Shown here: piece after piece, positions 7,860 to 10,152 of the stretch
How the letters are laid out: each line of letters opens with the position of its first letter
Numbering within the stretch: the stretch's first letter is position 1
Source of the DNA: CBIHNH01 sp966211425
GTDB lineage: Bacteria; Patescibacteriota; Saccharimonadia; Saccharimonadales; Saccharimonadaceae
DNA: 10,152 nt
Direction: 5' to 3'
Assembly (NCBI GenBank): GCA_966211425.1
Contig: CBIHNH010000023.1
Coordinates: forward strand, 1-10,152
Translations under genes and position numbers: made by a program
Notes under the pieces: model-generated
Seen by the model: the letters and a program-made list of their open reading frames with translations, nothing else
What the model was told of the DNA's origin: nothing
Databases searched by the model: none

Positions 7860-7868
7860 GAGTGCTAA
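7842..7868. promoter_or_regulatory. CIRCE operator (HrcA binding site)
   Basis: TTAGCACTC (7842-7850), a 9-nt spacer, and GAGTGCTAA (7860-7868) match the CIRCE consensus without a mismatch; one further A/T pair extends the repeat on both sides. CIRCE is the operator of the heat-shock repressor HrcA, usually found before groESL or dnaK operons. Here the only downstream gene in reach is clpC on the minus strand. Confidence 0.97.
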
Positions 7869-7910
7869 TCTACCGGTTTTAATCTGTTTTGACCAGATCA
7901 ACTAAAAGAT

Positions 7911-9035
7911 TTATTCTTCCGAACTCTCCTCAACGGCGTTCAGGAGGCTGTCTTCGATGTTCTTTTTTGGCTTTGGGGCTGCTACTGGCTTCGCTACCGC
8001 GGTTTCTATGTCGAGCTCATAGCCGGTCAGCTTGCTTGCGAGCCGAACGTTTTGTCCGCCGCGTCCGATTGCAATCGACTGCTGGTCTTCAGCAACAAAT
8101 ACCTTAGCGCGCTTGTCAGCCTCGTCAATCTCGATAGAGCTGATCTCAGCAGGGCTCAAAGCGTTGGCAATATAGTTTTTAATATCTTCATCGTAGGTAA
8201 CGATATCGATTTTTTCCTGGTCGCCAATCTCGTTCATGACGGCAGTCACGCGCGTACCGTGGCCACCAACGAAAGTCCCAACCGGGTCAACACCCGGTAC
8301 GGTACTGGCGACGGCCAGCTTGGTTCGCTTACCCGCTTCACGGGCCAGTGCCTTGATCTCTACTGCACCAGTCTCCATTTCTGGAACTTCTTGGCGGAAT
8401 AGATAGTCAACAAATGCCTCATTGGCGCGACTGAGAATCAGCTGCGGGCCGCGGTTTTCACGCTCAACATCTTTGAGGTACACCTTGATACGAGAGCCGA
8501 TCGAGTAGTATTCACCTGGAATCTGCTCACTTGCTGGCAATATACCGATAGCCTTACCTAGTTCGATACGAACGACGCGTGGCTCGACGCGCTGGATAGT
8601 ACCGGTGAGTACTGTACCGATCTTGTCGGCAAATTCTTCGAGTACAACCTCACGCTCAGCTTCGCGAAGCTTCTGCAACACGACCTGTTTAGCGGTTTGA
8701 GCGGCGACCCGGCCGAAGCTTGTTGCCTCGAACTTTTCTTCGACAACATCACCGATAGCAGCATCTTTTTTCAGCGCTTTTGCCGCATCGAGAGTTAGTT
8801 CAGTAGCTGGATTTTCAATTTCTTCGACAACGGTATACATCACGTAGACAGTTGCGGTTCCATTGACGGTGTTGAGTTCAGCGCGGACGTCCTGCTCACG
8901 GTCACCGTTATCGCGGCGCCAAGCGGCGGCGATAGCCTGTTGGACAATATCCATAACGATTTCTTCTGGGAGGTTTTTTTCTTCAGCAATCGTATCCATA
9001 ACTTGGATCAATTGTTTGATATTGAGTTCTTGCAT
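7911..9035 (-). CDS. nusA: Transcription termination/antitermination factor NusA
   Basis: RNA polymerase-binding elongation factor that promotes pausing and hairpin-dependent termination. At 374 aa it is the compact form without the acidic repeats found at the end of E. coli NusA. The N-terminal polymerase-binding domain covers about 1-130, S1 about 138-203, and KH1 about 205-280 with the loop GGHG at 257-260 (VDPVGTFVGGHGTRV). KH2 covers about 282-347 with GRGG at 324-327 (AIGRGGQNVRLASKLTGYE). The tail is a Pro/Ala/Lys linker then an acidic end (EESSEE). The ATG at 9035 has AAGGA 8 nt upstream. No rimP or infB flanks it, unlike the usual rimP-nusA-infB cluster. No convincing terminator follows, so some read-through into clpC is possible. 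Confidence 0.96.
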   Translation of the reverse strand: MQELNIKQLIQVMDTIAEEKNLPEEIVMDIVQQAIAAAWRRDNGDREQDVRAELNTVNGTATVYVMYTVVEEIENPATELTLDAAKALKKDAAIGDVVEEKFEATSFGRVAAQTAKQVVLQKLREAEREVVLEEFADKIGTVLTGTIQRVEPRVVRIELGKAIGILPASEQIPGEYYSIGSRIKVYLKDVERENRGPQLILSRANEAFVDYLFRQEVPEMETGAVEIKALAREAGKRTKLAVASTVPGVDPVGTFVGGHGTRVTAVMNEIGDQEKIDIVTYDEDIKNYIANALSPAEISSIEIDEADKRAKVFVAEDQQSIAIGRGGQNVRLASKLTGYELDIETAVAKPVAAPKPKKNIEDSLLNAVEESSEE

Positions 9036-9082
9036 AGGTGTTTTCCTTTCTTATCGGCATCGTTCTGCGTAGCTTTTTCACT

Positions 9083-9107
9083 AAAAAACCCGACCTGCCG
9101 GCCGGAT
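9083..9107 (-). terminator. Intrinsic terminator-like hairpin in the nusA leader (putative attenuator)
   Basis: On the minus strand an 8-bp stem, including two G-U pairs, forms from ATCCGGCC (9107-9100) and GGTCGGGT (9095-9088) around a GGCA loop. The T-run continues to 9083. It lies downstream of the predicted nusA start site (about 9113) and 47 nt before the nusA ATG. No minus-strand gene lies upstream, since the aminopeptidase is divergent. The hairpin therefore seems to act on the nusA transcript itself. The structure is clear; the regulatory role is inference. Confidence 0.65.
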
Positions 9108-9120
9108 CTGTACAGAAACC

Positions 9121-9149
9121 ATTATACGGTGTTTTTACCGACTGCGCAA
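9121..9149 (-). promoter_or_regulatory. nusA promoter
   Basis: On the minus strand, -10 TATAAT (9126-9121) is perfect and lies exactly 17 bp from TTGCGC (9149-9144), which keeps the TTG of the -35 consensus. The start site is expected near 9113-9115, giving a leader of about 80 nt that contains the terminator-like hairpin. Confidence 0.75.
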
Positions 9150-9150
9150 C

Positions 9151-9159
9151 TGGTATAAT
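9151..9159 (+). promoter_or_regulatory. Extended -10 promoter of the M1 aminopeptidase gene
   Basis: TGGTATAAT is a perfect extended -10 (TG-N-TATAAT, with TATAAT at 9154-9159). The -35 region at 9131-9137 is only a T-run with poor consensus match, as is common for extended -10 promoters. The expected start, about 7 nt after the -10, is near 9166, only two bases before the ATG at 9168, so the transcript should be leaderless. Confidence 0.75.
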
Positions 9160-9167
9160 AGAAAGAT

Positions 9168-10152
9168 ATGCAAACAGTTCCCCGACTCTATGAAACCTTT
9201 CAACCATCCCACTACAACCTCAAGTTAGATCTTGAGCGGCAAGCTCGCCGCTTTACCGGCAGCGTCACTATCACTGGAATCGTTACGGGAGCCGGACCGA
9301 TACTCCTCCACGCAAAAGACCTGACTATCGACAAAGTTACCCTAAATGATGCCGAAACAGGTTTTCGCCACGACGAATTTGACCAGCTGGTAGTTGGTGA
9401 TCGGGTTCAGCCGGGTGAGCAACGGGTGATGATCGAGTTTAACGGCACGATCACCGACGGTATGCACGGACTCTATCCGTGCTACTACGAAGTCGATGGC
9501 ACAAAACACGAGCTGCTTGCTACCCAATTCGAGTCGCATCATGCCCGCGAAGTGTTTCCGTGCGTCGATGAGCCTGAAGCAAAAGCGACCTTTGACCTCA
9601 CACTGCTGAGCGAATCAGACAATCAAGTACTGGGCAATATGCCGATAACGAACCAATCAGTTGTAGGCGAAAAGACACAGACCGTTTTCGACACTACGCC
9701 ACAAATGAGCACCTACTTGCTCGCCTTTGTGGTTGGCGATTTACAGAAGAAAACCGCTATGACAAAAAGTGGCGTCGAAGTGAACGTCTGGGCGACAAAA
9801 GCCCAACCTGTTGAGAGCCTTGATTTTCCTCTCGAGGTCGCCGTCGGTACTGTCGATTTTTTTGATGAGTATTTCGGCATTCCGTACCCTCTGCCAAAAC
9901 TAGATCATATAGCCCTGCCCGACTTCTCGAGCGGTGCGATGGAGAACTGGGGCCTCGTCACCTACCGCGAAGTAGCGCTTCTCGTCGACAAAACCTCGTC
10001 GGTTAGCATGCGCGAATACGTGGCAACTGTTATCGCCCACGAGACCAGCCACCAATGGTTTGGCAATCTTGTCACGATGCAGTGGTGGAACGACCTCTGG
10101 CTCAACGAGAGTTTTGCCACCATCATGGAATACGTCGCCGTCGACGCCCTCT
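9168..10152 (+). CDS. pepN: M1-family zinc aminopeptidase, 3'-truncated
   Basis: Metallo-aminopeptidase that removes N-terminal residues from peptides, probably cytoplasmic since no signal peptide is visible. The reading frame runs open from the ATG at 9168 to the right edge (328 codons). The N-terminal beta-domain begins with PRLYETFQPSHYNLKLDL, typical of M1 starts. The catalytic domain shows the exopeptidase motif GAMEN at residues 256-260 (SSGAMENWGLVTYRE) and the zinc motif HETSH at 291-295 (AHETSHQWFGNLVT). The third ligand E314 (LWLNESFATIMEY) follows at the canonical 18-residue spacing. The second histidine is preceded by Thr-Ser rather than the more usual Leu-Ala. There is no Shine-Dalgarno sequence before the ATG; the promoter sits directly upstream. 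The family is certain; the name pepN is used in the broad sense. Confidence 0.95.
   Translation, partial: MQTVPRLYETFQPSHYNLKLDLERQARRFTGSVTITGIVTGAGPILLHAKDLTIDKVTLNDAETGFRHDEFDQLVVGDRVQPGEQRVMIEFNGTITDGMHGLYPCYYEVDGTKHELLATQFESHHAREVFPCVDEPEAKATFDLTLLSESDNQVLGNMPITNQSVVGEKTQTVFDTTPQMSTYLLAFVVGDLQKKTAMTKSGVEVNVWATKAQPVESLDFPLEVAVGTVDFFDEYFGIPYPLPKLDHIALPDFSSGAMENWGLVTYREVALLVDKTSSVSMREYVATVIAHETSHQWFGNLVTMQWWNDLWLNESFATIMEYVAVDAL

Noticed and set aside
7882..7898. ATCTG/CAGAT inverted repeat after nusA as a terminator
   Set aside because: The stem is only 5 bp with a 7-nt loop and no T-run follows on the minus strand.
9108..9115. CTGTACAG palindrome at the predicted nusA start site as an operator
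   Set aside because: An 8-bp palindrome is easily found by chance and no second copy or known regulator site was seen.
1..10152. Alternative genetic code with UGA as glycine
   Set aside because: The penicillin-binding protein frame ends at TGA directly before a terminator, and the other complete genes show no in-frame TGA at glycine positions.

Overview
This window looks like chromosomal core sequence of a small-genome bacterium, most likely Candidatus Saccharibacteria (TM7) or a close Patescibacteria relative. This is inferred from protein character, gene order and roughly even base composition, not from a marker gene. TGA is used as a normal stop (the penicillin-binding protein ends in TGA), so the UGA=Gly code of Gracilibacteria/Absconditabacteria does not apply. 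I see no mobile element, CRISPR array, tRNA or rRNA.

Layout. (1) The left edge carries the 3' part of a plus-strand class A penicillin-binding protein: the end of the glycosyltransferase domain, the transpeptidase domain, and a C-terminal extension that looks Ig-like. (2) It converges with a minus-strand gene block, and both share one bidirectional hairpin terminator at about 1974-2008. (3) The minus-strand block reads clpC, then a membrane-anchored HExxH metalloprotease-like protein of unknown function, then radA, then a yacL-like PIN-TRAM protein. The genes are very tightly packed (26-nt overlap, 1-nt overlap, 29-nt gap), so the block is almost certainly one operon. It matches the clpC-radA-disA-yacL order of Bacillus, but disA is absent and the HExxH gene sits between clpC and radA. 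(4) In front of clpC is a perfect CIRCE operator (TTAGCACTC-N9-GAGTGCTAA) that overlaps a near-consensus promoter, so the whole operon is predicted to be under HrcA heat-shock control. (5) Further upstream on the minus strand is nusA, whose short leader contains a hairpin plus U-tract resembling an intrinsic terminator. (6) Divergent from nusA, an M1-family aminopeptidase starts on the plus strand and runs off the right edge. Its extended -10 promoter lies so close to the ATG that the mRNA is predicted to be leaderless. The two divergent promoters interlock.

How the genes work together. ClpC (unfoldase for ClpP), the putative extracytoplasmic metalloprotease, RadA (recombination branch-migration helicase) and the PIN-TRAM protein would be co-induced on protein-folding stress through HrcA. 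NusA and the aminopeptidase are a separate divergent unit. The most promising leads are the uncharacterised HExxH protein, the CIRCE-driven clpC-radA operon, and the attenuator-like element in the nusA leader.
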